A stretch of DNA of 64,000 nucleotides from an uncultured Colwellia sp. (lineage in GTDB: Bacteria > Pseudomonadota > Gammaproteobacteria > Enterobacterales > Alteromonadaceae). The stretch spans positions 124,001 through 188,000 of the forward strand of contig CAJXQI010000009.1 of the NCBI GenBank assembly GCA_913058395.1. The letters are read 5' to 3'. A model generated the notes under the pieces. It saw only the letters and a program-made list of their open reading frames with translations, did not search any database and was not told the DNA's origin. This document shows, piece by piece, positions 8,684 through 18,058 of the stretch (positions are counted from its first letter, which is position 1; each line of letters begins with the position of its first letter). A program made the translations under genes and the position numbers.

Positions 8684-9778
8684 TCAGCCCAAAATAGACG
8701 CTAATTGGCTCGCACTTAAATAACCGTGCATAGGCAAACTAAATACTTGGTTAGCTAGGTTCTCAGCTATTGGTAGGCTTATTTTTTTAGATGAAGAACA
8801 ATTAAAAGCTGTTTGTTGATGCATGCACTTACCATAATAAATAACCGTTGGAATTCCTTTTTTCTTATACTCTGCCATAACGGAGTCGCGTTTTTCACTT
8901 AGAATAGTATATTGTGCCCAAGAGCTAACATAACCTTTAGGAACTTTTGGAGTATTATACTTCTCCTTCAAAACTTCTTCGTAATTCGCAGCAGCTTTAT
9001 TTCTGTTTATTAATTCTTTTGGAAATTCAGCAAGCTTTTCAAGTAAAATTGCAGCTTGTATTGTATCTAAGCGGCTATTCATACCTATTCGAATATTATC
9101 GTACTTATCAGTCCCCTTACCATGCACTCGGTATGACCTCGCTAATTCAGCCAAATCATCATTATTAGTAAAAATTGCACCGCCATCACCATAACAACCA
9201 AGTGGCTTGGCAGGGAAGAAAGATGTCGTTGCAATATCACCAAAGCTTCCGGCTTTTTTTCCGTCGATACTTCCACCAAAGCCTTGTGCTGCATCTTCAA
9301 TTAATTTTAAACCGTATTTTTTCGCTATTCTTTCCAACTCAGGGTAGTTTGCCGGTAATCCAAATAGATCTACTGCAACAATGGCTTTAGGAGTTAACTT
9401 GCCATCACTTAGTGTTTCTTCAATACGTTTTTCAAGATCAATAGGACAAATGTTAAAAGTTTTTCTATCTGAGTCGACAAATACAGGGGTTGCGCCAAAA
9501 AATGCTGGCGCTTCTGCCGTTGCGAAAAATGTAAATGTAGGACAAAAAACAGCATCCCCTTCTTTCACATTGAACACCATCATTGCCAACTGTAAAGCAT
9601 CAGTCCCATTTGCGCAGGTTATTGCATGTTTAACACCGACATACTCAGCAAGCTTATCTTCAAGCTCTTGCACTTCAGGTCCCATGATATATTTACCATG
9701 TTCTAAAACCACTTGAATACGTTTATCAATACGCGGTTTCAAATGTTTGTATTGTGCTTTTAAATCGATAAATTCCAT
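8684..9778 (-). CDS. wbpE: UDP-2-acetamido-2-deoxy-3-oxo-glucuronate aminotransferase, WbpE-like
   Basis: A 364-residue DegT-family aminotransferase closely resembling WbpE/WlbC. Recognisable features are the start MEFIDLKAQY, HGKYIMGPEVQELE, CANGTDALQLAM, EDAAQGFGGS and SFFPAKPLGCYGDGGAIFTN with the PLP lysine at K191. The C-terminal SLPMHGYLSASQ is the family signature. It should convert UDP-3-keto-GlcNAcA to UDP-GlcNAc3NA using glutamate. The trio wbpB (10401-11357), damaged wbpD (9822-10385) and this gene is the known UDP-GlcNAc(3NAc)A route, fed by a UDP-GlcNAc 6-dehydrogenase such as the tviB product at 16730-18010. Confidence 0.9.
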   Translation of the reverse strand: MEFIDLKAQYKHLKPRIDKRIQVVLEHGKYIMGPEVQELEDKLAEYVGVKHAITCANGTDALQLAMMVFNVKEGDAVFCPTFTFFATAEAPAFFGATPVFVDSDRKTFNICPIDLEKRIEETLSDGKLTPKAIVAVDLFGLPANYPELERIAKKYGLKLIEDAAQGFGGSIDGKKAGSFGDIATTSFFPAKPLGCYGDGGAIFTNNDDLAELARSYRVHGKGTDKYDNIRIGMNSRLDTIQAAILLEKLAEFPKELINRNKAAANYEEVLKEKYNTPKVPKGYVSSWAQYTILSEKRDSVMAEYKKKGIPTVIYYGKCMHQQTAFNCSSSKKISLPIAENLANQVFSLPMHGYLSASQLASILG

Positions 9779-9821
9779 ATGTACCTCTATTTTCTATGCT
9801 GATATGCCTACCAAATTAAGT

Positions 9822-10385
9822 TTATTTTTGAAGCAATGAGTTGTTGAATATATATAGTTTACAAACCACCTCGCGATCAGCAGTAACTGGCAACTCTAGT
9901 TGCTCACCAACCCCACTCATCCAGCCAACCTGTTTAGCGGGTACTCCAACCATTAACGCATAAACTTTAACACCCTTGTTGAACACTGCCCCGGCACCGA
10001 TAACTGCATACTCGCCAATTTTAACACCACATACGAAAGTACGATTCTCCCCTAATGTTATTCCTCTTTTTATAAGTGTATCGCCGTATTCGTCTTTACG
10101 CTCAACTCCAGAACGAGGGTTATAAACATTGGTAAAAACCATACTTGGCCCACAGAAACCTTCACCCTCTAAATGAACATTATCGTAAACAGACGCATTA
10201 TTCTGGATTTTACATTTGTCACCTATTGTTACTTTATTGCCAACAAAAACATTTTACCCAAGCGACACTCCATCACCTGTGACAACTTCGCTACATACAT
10301 GGGAGAAGTGCCAAACACGAGAGCCTTTGCCTATTTTAGCTCTATCATCAACGATAGCACTTTCGTGCTTATAATAATCATTCAT
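9822..10385 (-). pseudogene. wbpD: WbpD-like UDP-GlcNAc3NA N-acetyltransferase interrupted by one in-frame stop
   Basis: Read from an ATG at 10383-10385 the protein begins [20 protein letters not shown] and runs through [11 protein letters not shown] to GVSLG. It then meets TAA at 10254-10256 and continues in the same frame as [20 protein letters not shown] through [20 protein letters not shown] to [18 protein letters not shown]. Family members have Gln at the stop position (SLGQNVFVGN), so a single CAA to TAA change explains it. The downstream piece is open for 106 codons from an ATG at 10140-10142 but lacks the first third of the beta-helix. The extreme C-terminus ([10 protein letters not shown]) may also miss a few residues. 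The enzyme acetylates the 3-amino group made by WbpE. This could be a true null, a readthrough or suppressed allele, or a sequencing error. Confidence 0.9.
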
Positions 10386-10400
10386 TTTAATGCACCATAA

Positions 10401-11357
10401 TTAACGAACAACTTCACTAATAAAGGGGTGCAGACATGATGAATTAGTGACTATATTTTGATTACGAATATCGCTTACTATTTCGATGCTTTTACGAGCT
10501 TCCTCTAAACCAAATCCACCATCAGTTAGAATATGTTCATAGCTTTTAGTGTGTAAATCAGTAAACCCGCCTGAGAATTCAATTTCATTTCCATCTACAG
10601 TAATCGAGCGATATGTTCTTTGGCCTGCAGCCTTTATTTCGTCTGGTATATAATCATAATTAACAGATAAGAACCATCGCACTTTAGCATGTTTAAATTC
10701 TAAATAACCTGCATTTACATCTTCTTGCTTTAAATGAGCTTCATTCTTTTTAATATCGCCAAACACCCACCCAAGCATATCGTAAAAATGAACGCCAATG
10801 TTAGTCGCTATCCCACCAGACTTATTATCATCGCCTTTCCAAGAGGTGAAATACCAATGACCACGACTTGTTAAATAAGTTAAGTCAACTTCGAAAATTT
10901 TATCTGGGTTTTTAGATATTTCATCAGCAACATATGCTTTCAAGTCTATAATACTTTGATGTAAGCGCAGTTGAAGAATATTATATACTTGCTTACCAGT
11001 CTCTTCTTGTACAACTTTTAATGCATCAATATTGTGAGAGTTTAGCACAAGCGGCTTCTCACATATAGCGTGGGCATCGTTACGCAAAGCAAACCGAATA
11101 TGAGAGTCATGTAAATAATTAGGTGTTGCTATACTTACGTAATCAATTTTTGTTCCTTTTCGCTTTAACAAGTCAACATGTCGATCAAATCGTTCATATT
11201 CAGTAAAAAAATCCGCATTGGGGAAATGACTATCTATAACCCCTACTGAGTCATTCTTATCTAAGGCAGCAACTAAGTTATTTCCTGTTTCTCTAATTGC
11301 CTTCATATGGCGAGGTGCTATATAACCAGCAGCTCCAATAAGCGCAAAATTTTTCAT
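10401..11357 (-). CDS. wbpB: UDP-N-acetyl-glucosaminuronate 3-dehydrogenase, WbpB-like
   Basis: A 318-residue Gfo/Idh/MocA oxidoreductase. Its opening MKNFALIGAAGYIAPRHMKA is nearly diagnostic of WbpB/WlbA. Further family landmarks are YVSIATPNYLHDSHI, the CEKPLV motif with the catalytic Lys, YNILQLRLHQS, LTYLTSRGHWYFTSWKGD and ATNIGVHFYDMLGW. It oxidises C3 of UDP-GlcNAcA with NAD+; in characterised systems the cofactor is recycled with alpha-ketoglutarate. Its stop lies 15 bp before the wbpD start. The substrate would come from the TviB-type dehydrogenase encoded 5 kb upstream in the same locus. No WbpI-type epimerase to the manno form is visible in the window. Confidence 0.93.
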   Translation of the reverse strand: MKNFALIGAAGYIAPRHMKAIRETGNNLVAALDKNDSVGVIDSHFPNADFFTEYERFDRHVDLLKRKGTKIDYVSIATPNYLHDSHIRFALRNDAHAICEKPLVLNSHNIDALKVVQEETGKQVYNILQLRLHQSIIDLKAYVADEISKNPDKIFEVDLTYLTSRGHWYFTSWKGDDNKSGGIATNIGVHFYDMLGWVFGDIKKNEAHLKQEDVNAGYLEFKHAKVRWFLSVNYDYIPDEIKAAGQRTYRSITVDGNEIEFSGGFTDLHTKSYEHILTDGGFGLEEARKSIEIVSDIRNQNIVTNSSCLHPFISEVVR

Positions 11358-11485
11358 TTATTACATCCCAAGCTAAAATTTAACGTCTTTTACAATCAGG
11401 TTCACATTGATTATAAAAAACTAAAGTAAAGATTTACATGATACGAGCTTCTAATACGGTTGTTCGACTCCAAGCTCTAAGGTGT

Positions 11486-12475
11486 CTATTTAATTTTAAA
11501 AGCAAAACTGCGCAAAAGTACAATAAAAACAGCTAAAAAAGAGCCTAAGATTATTCCTAGCATAACAATCAGCCCTCTTTTAGGCTTTGCCTTTTCGTCT
11601 GGTGCGTTAGCGGGATCAATTGTTTTTAATACATATTCTTGTGAAACTTCCGCCAACATGATGGTTTTAGTTTGCTCTTCTATCAACTGGTAAAATACCG
11701 TTTGCATATCAGCCAGCTGTGTTTCTTGCAGTTTTTCACTTAAAAAGTCAATGCTACGTTGCGCTTCAGATTTATCTTGATCGCGCATGGTATTATTAAT
11801 TTCGGCTACTAACCAAATCAACCATTGTTTAGCAATTTCAGGGGAGTAATGCTCAATAGAAAGAGTAATCATTCCCGACTCTTTATCTGATGAAACAAAA
11901 AACAACTCTTTAAAAGCTTCAAAAGCTTCCCATGCTGAAGGTTCCGGTGTTTTTGGGGCTTTAACGTCTCTTACCCATATTTTGTTTTTAGCGTTATAAA
12001 GCTCATCATCTAATATAAGAGTATTAGTATTAATATCCCAGTTTTTAGCCGCCATTAACGGTACCAATAACTGGTACTTAGTGATGAAGTTTTCAATAAA
12101 AAGGCGAGATTTTAGTACTTCAAGTGCTAAACCTGTTTTATCGGTACCGCCACCACCCAAATTAATACCAGCTAAACTTGCTAAGCCGCCAAACTGGCCA
12201 GCCATTTTAGCTAAACCACCTGCGCCGCCTTGCTCACTTGCTGGAGCTAATAATGTCGAGGCTTTATAGATGTTTGGCTGATTAATCGCGTATATAATCG
12301 ATGAAACTGCAAATATAAAAGTAATGCCGATAATTAATTTTTTACCTGACCATATGGCGAACCATAGTTCTGCCAAGTCAATTTCATCGCTATTTTCAGG
12401 GTTTTGACAAGGAGTATTAACTTTCATTGTTAATACTTCTGGAGAAGCTTTTCCCTGTAATTTAGTACTTTCCAC
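11486..12475 (-). CDS. wzz: Wzz-type chain-length determinant
   Basis: A 329-residue polysaccharide co-polymerase. It has an N-terminal cytoplasmic tail, a first membrane helix at about residues 50-70, a periplasmic coiled-coil region, and a second helix at about 305-325 preceded by the proline-rich PDEKAKPKRG segment. The glycine-rich GGLAKMAGQFGGLASLAG stretch (about residues 88-105) is typical of the marine/Vibrio subgroup. There is no C-terminal kinase, so it is Wzz rather than Wzc. It sets polymer length together with Wzy. The GTG at 12475 has GTGAG upstream; an ATG 16 codons later (12427) is an alternative start. It lies between a long SLBB export protein and wbpB. Confidence 0.88.
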   Translation of the reverse strand: MESTKLQGKASPEVLTMKVNTPCQNPENSDEIDLAELWFAIWSGKKLIIGITFIFAVSSIIYAINQPNIYKASTLLAPASEQGGAGGLAKMAGQFGGLASLAGINLGGGGTDKTGLALEVLKSRLFIENFITKYQLLVPLMAAKNWDINTNTLILDDELYNAKNKIWVRDVKAPKTPEPSAWEAFEAFKELFFVSSDKESGMITLSIEHYSPEIAKQWLIWLVAEINNTMRDQDKSEAQRSIDFLSEKLQETQLADMQTVFYQLIEEQTKTIMLAEVSQEYVLKTIDPANAPDEKAKPKRGLIVMLGIILGSFLAVFIVLLRSFAFKIK

Positions 12476-12641
12476 AATAACTCACATTTAATATCATTTT
12501 TTATTTCAATAATCGAAAATTAGGCAACTCATACCGACTAGGCTTAAAGCACTCGTATTATAACAACCATTCACTACTAATTAATAGCTGTTTAATGTTT
12601 TGTCTTAGGCCTTTTTAGCTAAAAACTTTTAGCGTTAAAGT

Positions 12642-15458
12642 TTACAAACTACCAATTGCAGCAACTGCTACCGCCGAGTTGTAAATAATTTGCGTTACCG
12701 CAGACCAAAGCGTTAAACCGTCTTTATATTCTAAATCTAATGGGATGACGATAGTATCGCCTGCCACTAACATATCATCTCGGTTTGAAAACCAATTACT
12801 GTTGCTCGCCAAGCGAACAGAGCCGTCAGCCTTAATAATATAAATACGCTCTTGGTCGGCGCGTGTTTTCAAACCGCCTGAGCGTTCGATATAGTCATTT
12901 AGATCAAAATTTGATTTATATAAATGTGAAGTCGCATATTGTACCTCACCTATTACGCTAATAGACTCTCGACTTTTAGGAATATAAAGCGCATCACCGT
13001 TATCTAAGCGAATGTCATTAGAGCTTTCATTTGCCAATAAATAAGGTAAATCGATAACCAAACGACCCACAGCTTCAGCGACATTTAATTTATTTAATAA
13101 GTTGTTCGACTCTGCTAACTTTGCGCCGTTATTTTTATCGTCATCTGTTAAGCTAATTTGCGCGGTTTCGCTGGCTAGCTGCTCTTGCAAGTGCTCTATT
13201 TTTTCAGCCTCTTTTCTTTTTAAAGCTTCACGAGTAAAAATAGCGGCTTTTGCATCAGCTTCTGATGTTAGGCCACCTGCTCGCAGAATAACGCTGCGTA
13301 ATGTTTCACCTTTTTGTAACACATAAGTCCCCGGAAACACCACTTCACCTGCGAGTTTAATTGAACGTTTTTCTTGCCAGCCTGGAATGCGTTTAACATG
13401 TAAGGTATCAAGTGACTTAAGTAAGAAGTCGGTTGATAAGTTAATATTTTGATGGCTGACTTTTGCAGTTTTTACACCATCGTGAGAAAAACGTACTAAG
13501 TCAGCATTGACTAAATAGCTTGACTCTTTCAATCCACCAGCTAAATCAACCAACTCTCTACTTGTCATATTAGTTACGTACGGGTATTGCCCTGGGAAAT
13601 GCACGTCACCTGAAACGTTTACCACGTTTTGCGCAATAGCCTTATCTGCCTGTTGATGAAGTTCTGCAACAAGTTCTTTTAGCAGTGGCTCTCGTGCTTG
13701 TTCTCTTTGAAATAAAAATAATCGGTCAAGTGGTGATAACGGCATTGCTCTAGCGGATTGTTTAGTTAAATCAATATAAAACACGTGAGTATTTAATTGC
13801 TCATCTTTCTTGGCGAGTAAAGCGAAAGTTATTTCAGAATTCTCGGTGTATCCCATACCAGCATTTAATAAATCTTCCACTGTGCCGTTAACCGTTAGGG
13901 GATAAACACCAGGATTACGTACAGCTCCATGTACACTAACAATATTCGCAAGTTGATTAAGTTGCGCTTGTGCTTTCAGCACATCTAATAGCGGCTTTAG
14001 ACTATCACTTCTATTGGTACGTTTGTTAAACACATAAACAGTATCGTCAGCATTCAATGCAAAGTCTGACTCTACAGCGTTGTGCTTTATATAATTTGCA
14101 TAATTTACACTGTGATTGGTCAACTCACCTGTTTTTGGGTTTTTACGTGTAATTAAAATATATTCAAGATCTGGCTGTGATTTAAAATCTCTTATATTGC
14201 GAAGAATATCACTCAGCTTTATACCTTTATGCCAGCCGTAAGTACCTGGACGTTCTACATGCCCTTTAACAGTTACACTCCGTTCGAGTGTAGAGAGTAC
14301 TGAACTGACTTCAAGCGTGTCACCATTTCTAATGTATTGATTTTTATCCGCGTGTAAATTGATGCTTATAACAGAGCGTAAGCCATTATCATTAATACGT
14401 GATATTTTACCTATTTTTTCATAAGCAGACGCGGTTACCCCCCCAGCAAGTTTAATAGCATCCTTTATGGTTTGTTCATTTTTCAGTTCATAAATTGCTG
14501 GGCGATTCACTTCTCCTGCTACACCAACAGTTTTTCCAACGGTTGGTACAAAAACGACATCACCAGCCATTAAATTGATATCGCCAGACGTGTCACCTTG
14601 CAAAAGCAATTGATATAAGTCTAATTCAGCAATAACGTTACCACGACGTTTTACTTGAATATTACGCAATGAACCTATGTTATTCACGCCACCTGCCGCA
14701 TATAAGGCCTGTGTAACCGTTGATAGAGAACTTAATGTGTATGATGCAGCGCGGTATGCTTCACCAAGTACAAACACACGAATAGAACGTAGCTCTCCCA
14801 TTGAGATACTGCTTTTCACGCCAATTTTTCGTTCTTTAATAATATTGTTAATTAAATTTTTAGCGTCACTAAAGCTTTGGCCTGCAACATTTATTGGCCC
14901 TAGTTTTGGAATATCGATATTCCCCTGACGGTTAAGCGTTAAATTTAGGCTAACAGTTTCTTTACCATAAAGTTGAATTGATAACGTATCACCAGGGCCC
15001 AATATATAGTTAGATGGAATAGGCACATCTGATACCGGAGCAAATGTTGTCGGTTCGCCAGCAAACAAATTATAGCCAAAAGGCTTTAATTTTTGAGATT
15101 GTATTTTTGCCGTAAATTGAAGTTCTTGTTCTTCATTTTCTTGTGCTTTAGAAGTATTTATATTTTCAGAGCTTACTGATTCAAGACTTTCATTTAAAGC
15201 ATTTAACTCTATTGTGGGTGCACGTGCTGGCACTAAATCATTGAGTGAAGGGGACGGTTCTTGATTATTTGAAGCGTTTGTTAACGCACCTAAACTTGAA
15301 AGGTCAACCCCCATATTTTTTGCCAACGCTTGTTGTTGGCTTGGAGGAAGTTGCTTAAATTGTTCAATCTGGGCTTGGCTTATTTCAGCCGAGGCAGCAT
15401 TAAAAGCAGTAGCAAAAAGAAAAACAGAAAGTGTACTTTTGACAAGAGAAAACTTCAT
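12642..15458 (-). CDS. Long SLBB-domain polysaccharide export protein (WbfF/OtnA-like), copy 1
   Basis: A 938-residue exported protein. A signal peptide (about residues 1-24, ending ASA) is followed by a short helical motif (QIEQFKQLPPSQQQALAKNM), a Poly_export domain (YILGPGDTLSIQLYG, about 150-230) and roughly seven SLBB-type repeats of the form VxGEVxxPGxYxL. Examples are VAGEVNRPAIYEL, VKGHVERPGTYGW, VHGAVRNPGVYPL, VSGDVHFPGQYPY and LAGEVVFPGTYVL. A hydrophobic C-terminus follows (TLWSAVTQIIYN). It is much longer than Wza (about 380 residues), as in the O139-type WbfF/OtnA family. It is predicted to build the periplasm/outer-membrane export channel. It pairs with the downstream wzz and is paralogous to the protein at 18059-20770. 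Confidence 0.87.
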   Translation of the reverse strand: MKFSLVKSTLSVFLFATAFNAASAEISQAQIEQFKQLPPSQQQALAKNMGVDLSSLGALTNASNNQEPSPSLNDLVPARAPTIELNALNESLESVSSENINTSKAQENEEQELQFTAKIQSQKLKPFGYNLFAGEPTTFAPVSDVPIPSNYILGPGDTLSIQLYGKETVSLNLTLNRQGNIDIPKLGPINVAGQSFSDAKNLINNIIKERKIGVKSSISMGELRSIRVFVLGEAYRAASYTLSSLSTVTQALYAAGGVNNIGSLRNIQVKRRGNVIAELDLYQLLLQGDTSGDINLMAGDVVFVPTVGKTVGVAGEVNRPAIYELKNEQTIKDAIKLAGGVTASAYEKIGKISRINDNGLRSVISINLHADKNQYIRNGDTLEVSSVLSTLERSVTVKGHVERPGTYGWHKGIKLSDILRNIRDFKSQPDLEYILITRKNPKTGELTNHSVNYANYIKHNAVESDFALNADDTVYVFNKRTNRSDSLKPLLDVLKAQAQLNQLANIVSVHGAVRNPGVYPLTVNGTVEDLLNAGMGYTENSEITFALLAKKDEQLNTHVFYIDLTKQSARAMPLSPLDRLFLFQREQAREPLLKELVAELHQQADKAIAQNVVNVSGDVHFPGQYPYVTNMTSRELVDLAGGLKESSYLVNADLVRFSHDGVKTAKVSHQNINLSTDFLLKSLDTLHVKRIPGWQEKRSIKLAGEVVFPGTYVLQKGETLRSVILRAGGLTSEADAKAAIFTREALKRKEAEKIEHLQEQLASETAQISLTDDDKNNGAKLAESNNLLNKLNVAEAVGRLVIDLPYLLANESSNDIRLDNGDALYIPKSRESISVIGEVQYATSHLYKSNFDLNDYIERSGGLKTRADQERIYIIKADGSVRLASNSNWFSNRDDMLVAGDTIVIPLDLEYKDGLTLWSAVTQIIYNSAVAVAAIGSL

Positions 15459-15562
15459 TTATTTAACTTCTAATAATTTAATAACAACTCGTTCGATTAT
15501 CAAATGATTAGTAAGCAAGATTAAATAATAAAGCCGTCCGTTACATCCGTATAAAGGAACAT

Positions 15563-15603
15563 AAAAGCATTTATTACTTATATATTAGAATAAATGCTTT
15601 ATT
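15563..15603 (-). terminator. AT-rich hairpin between tviC and the SLBB gene
   Basis: A perfect 12-bp inverted repeat (AAAGCATTTATT at 15564-15575, AATAAATGCTTT at 15589-15600) with a 13-nt loop lies 30 bp past the tviC stop. On the minus strand the right arm is followed by CTTTTATG, a weak U-tract. It may terminate the tviBC transcript or act as a partial attenuator. If it terminates fully, the genes from the SLBB copy 1 leftwards need their own promoter in 15459-15560. Confidence 0.5.
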
Positions 15604-15631
15604 ATGAGCGCGGCATAGTAGATGAATTCAG

Positions 15632-16669
15632 TTACTTTGTCAAAAACTTAATATACCAAGGCATGGCTTTATCTATACCTTGCTGAATTCTATACTCAGG
15701 CTGGTAACCAAGTAAGCTTTTTGCTTTTGAAATATCGGCTTGTGAATGACGAACATCGCCTGCTCTAAAATCTCGATATATCGCTTTTTTAGTATAGTCA
15801 ACGCCATTGTTGCCAAGTGCTGATGCTAAACTAGCAAATAACTCATTTAACGTAGTTCTATCACCTAACGCAACATTATAGATGTGGTTTTTTCCTGATT
15901 CATTAGCTGTTGCCGCTAAAATATTAGCTTGTACTGCGTTTTCAACAAAGCAAAAATCTCGGCTTGTTTCGCCGTCACCATTAATGAATAAGTCTTGATT
16001 TTCTATCATTGATGCCGTCCACTTAGGTATTACCGCGGCATAGGCCCCGTTAGGCTCTTGGCGTTTGCCAAAAACATTAAAGTAACGTAACCCTGTAGAG
16101 TTTAGCCCGTAAGTTCTTTGAAATACATCAGCATAAAGCTCATTAACATATTTAGTCACTGCATAAGGTGATAATGGCTTACCGATATTATCTTCCACTT
16201 TAGGCAATGCAGGGTGATCGCCGTACGTTGAACTCGACGCCGCATAAACAAAGGTTTTCACTTTTGCATCTTTCGCTGCTGTTAACATATTAACGAAACC
16301 GGTGATATTTGCCGAGTTCGTTAATATTGGATCAGCAATTGAGCGAGGTACTGAGCCTAGTGCTGCTTGGTGTAATACATAATCTATTGGCTTATCATGC
16401 AGGCTTATGGCTTTTTGGCAATCTTCAACATTTCGAATATCACCTTGAATAAAACTAAAGTTTTGCCATTGCGCTGCATTTACCTCTAACTCCACTTCAT
16501 CTAAATTATGTTGGTGGCCTGTTGCAAAGTTATCTAAACCGATGACTTTTTGATTTAAAAGCAATAGCGTTTCAAGTAAGTTTGAACCGATAAAGCCTGC
16601 AACCCCCGTTATCAACCAAGTTTTAGGTGCATTTCTTAACCGGCTTTGTACTTCTTCATAACGAGACAT
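15632..16669 (-). CDS. tviC: UDP-N-acetylglucosamine 4-epimerase, TviC/WbpP-like
   Basis: Extended SDR epimerase, 345 residues. It carries the NAD motif [14 protein letters not shown], an A-S-S-S-T-Y-G-D catalytic stretch, YAVTKYVNE with the Tyr-Lys pair, and [21 protein letters not shown], typical of the WbpP/TviC group that interconverts UDP-GlcNAc/GalNAc and their uronic acids. I place the start at the ATG at 16667-16669 because GGA lies 7 nt upstream; an ATG 12 bp earlier (16681) has no ribosome-binding site. It follows tviB by about 60 bp. TviB plus TviC would yield UDP-GalNAcA, as in Vi-antigen synthesis. Confidence 0.9.
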   Translation of the reverse strand: MSRYEEVQSRLRNAPKTWLITGVAGFIGSNLLETLLLLNQKVIGLDNFATGHQHNLDEVELEVNAAQWQNFSFIQGDIRNVEDCQKAISLHDKPIDYVLHQAALGSVPRSIADPILTNSANITGFVNMLTAAKDAKVKTFVYAASSSTYGDHPALPKVEDNIGKPLSPYAVTKYVNELYADVFQRTYGLNSTGLRYFNVFGKRQEPNGAYAAVIPKWTASMIENQDLFINGDGETSRDFCFVENAVQANILAATANESGKNHIYNVALGDRTTLNELFASLASALGNNGVDYTKKAIYRDFRAGDVRHSQADISKAKSLLGYQPEYRIQQGIDKAMPWYIKFLTK

Positions 16670-16729
16670 TGATAATTCCATAACTTGTTGCTGTGGTTAT
16701 TGATGATTTCTTACTGACAATGTTTTTAT

Positions 16730-18010
16730 TTATAAACGCATATCAACAGACGCTTTAGGCAGAATATACTTTAAATCATAAAGTACGTGATCAGTTTTGC
16801 CTAAAGCACGAATTTTATCTATACCTAACGCTTTAAATTCATTATGCGATACCGCTAAAATAATAGCGTCGTAGCCATTAAGCTTAGGAGCTTTGGTTAA
16901 GCTTAAACCATATTCGTGTTCGGCTTGTTCCGATGAGCACCAAGGGTCTGTAATATCAACATTCATGTTGTATTCTTTTAGCTCACTAACAACATCAACA
17001 ATCTTGGTATTGCGAAGATCTGGACAATTTTCTTTAAAAGTTAAGCCCATCACCAATACATTAGCACCTTCAACTTGAATACGCTTGTGCAGCATATTTT
17101 TTACTAGTTGTGAAACTACGTATGCGCCCATGCCGTCATTTAAGCGACGACCAGCTAATATCATTTCGGGATGGTAGCCAACAGACTGAGCTTTGTGAGT
17201 TAAATAATATGGATCAACACCAATACAATGGCCGCCAACTAATCCAGGACGGAAAGGAAGGAAGTTCCATTTAGTACCTGCAGCCTCTAACACTTCTAAG
17301 GTATCAATATTCAGTTTATTAAAAATAATAGACAGTTCATTAATCAATGCAATATTGACATCTCTTTGCGTATTTTCAATAACCTTTGCGGCTTCCGCCA
17401 CTTTAATAGAACTGGCTTTATGGGTACCCGCAATAATAATAGAACGATACAAATCATCAACAATAGTGGCAATTTCTGGAGTTGATCCCGATGTAACTTT
17501 TAGGATATTAGTTACGCGATGTTCTTTATCGCCCGGGTTAATACGCTCAGGTGAGTAGCCAGCATAAAAATCTTGGTTAAAAACTAAACCTGAAACTTTC
17601 TCTACCGCTGGTATACATGTTTCTTCCGTTGCCCCAGGGTATACGGTTGATTCATATATAATAATATCGCCATTATTTACTACCCTGCCTAACATTTCAC
17701 TAGCCTTAACTAATGGAGTTAAATCAGGTTGCTTATGCTCGTCAATCGGTGTTGGTACGGTAACGATGTATACATTAGCGCTTTTCAACTCGTCAACAGT
17801 ACATGAAAAGCTTAAGTTCTTTGTTGCCGAAAGTTCTTCATCACTCACTTCTAAAGTGTTGTCAGTGCCGTTTTTTAACTCTTCAATGCGTATTTGGTTA
17901 ATATCAAAACCTAAAGTTTCATATTTTTTTCCAAATTCTACAGCAAGTGGCAAGCCTACATAGCCTAAACCTATGATCGCTACCTTTACATCACTTATAT
18001 TATTTAACAT
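16730..18010 (-). CDS. tviB: UDP-N-acetyl-D-glucosamine 6-dehydrogenase, TviB/WbpO-like
   Basis: A 426-residue UDP-sugar dehydrogenase. It has the N-terminal NAD motif [45 protein letters not shown], the catalytic cysteine C262 in [16 protein letters not shown], and a C-terminal UDP-binding domain with [15 protein letters not shown]. The pattern matches the TviB/WbpO branch, which oxidises UDP-GlcNAc or UDP-GalNAc in two NAD-dependent steps to the uronic acid. Its product can feed TviC (UDP-GalNAcA) and WbpB (UDP-GlcNAc3NAcA branch), both encoded in this locus. It lies 48 bp after the upstream SLBB gene and is transcribed with it. Confidence 0.93.
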   Translation of the reverse strand: MLNNISDVKVAIIGLGYVGLPLAVEFGKKYETLGFDINQIRIEELKNGTDNTLEVSDEELSATKNLSFSCTVDELKSANVYIVTVPTPIDEHKQPDLTPLVKASEMLGRVVNNGDIIIYESTVYPGATEETCIPAVEKVSGLVFNQDFYAGYSPERINPGDKEHRVTNILKVTSGSTPEIATIVDDLYRSIIIAGTHKASSIKVAEAAKVIENTQRDVNIALINELSIIFNKLNIDTLEVLEAAGTKWNFLPFRPGLVGGHCIGVDPYYLTHKAQSVGYHPEMILAGRRLNDGMGAYVVSQLVKNMLHKRIQVEGANVLVMGLTFKENCPDLRNTKIVDVVSELKEYNMNVDITDPWCSSEQAEHEYGLSLTKAPKLNGYDAIILAVSHNEFKALGIDKIRALGKTDHVLYDLKYILPKASVDMRL

Positions 18011-18058
18011 TTTATTTATTCCATTATTTTCAATTTTTTATTTCAATTATTAATAAAG

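Noticed and set aside
9381-9716. Plus-strand open frame of 111 codons
   Set aside because: Antisense shadow of wbpE, whose motifs are unambiguous.
12665-12676. GGCGGTAGCAG on the minus strand resembling the ops element of JUMPstart/RfaH-regulated loci
   Set aside because: It lies inside the last codons of the SLBB gene (encoding a run of Ala/Val), differs from the ops consensus at its end and is not in a leader.
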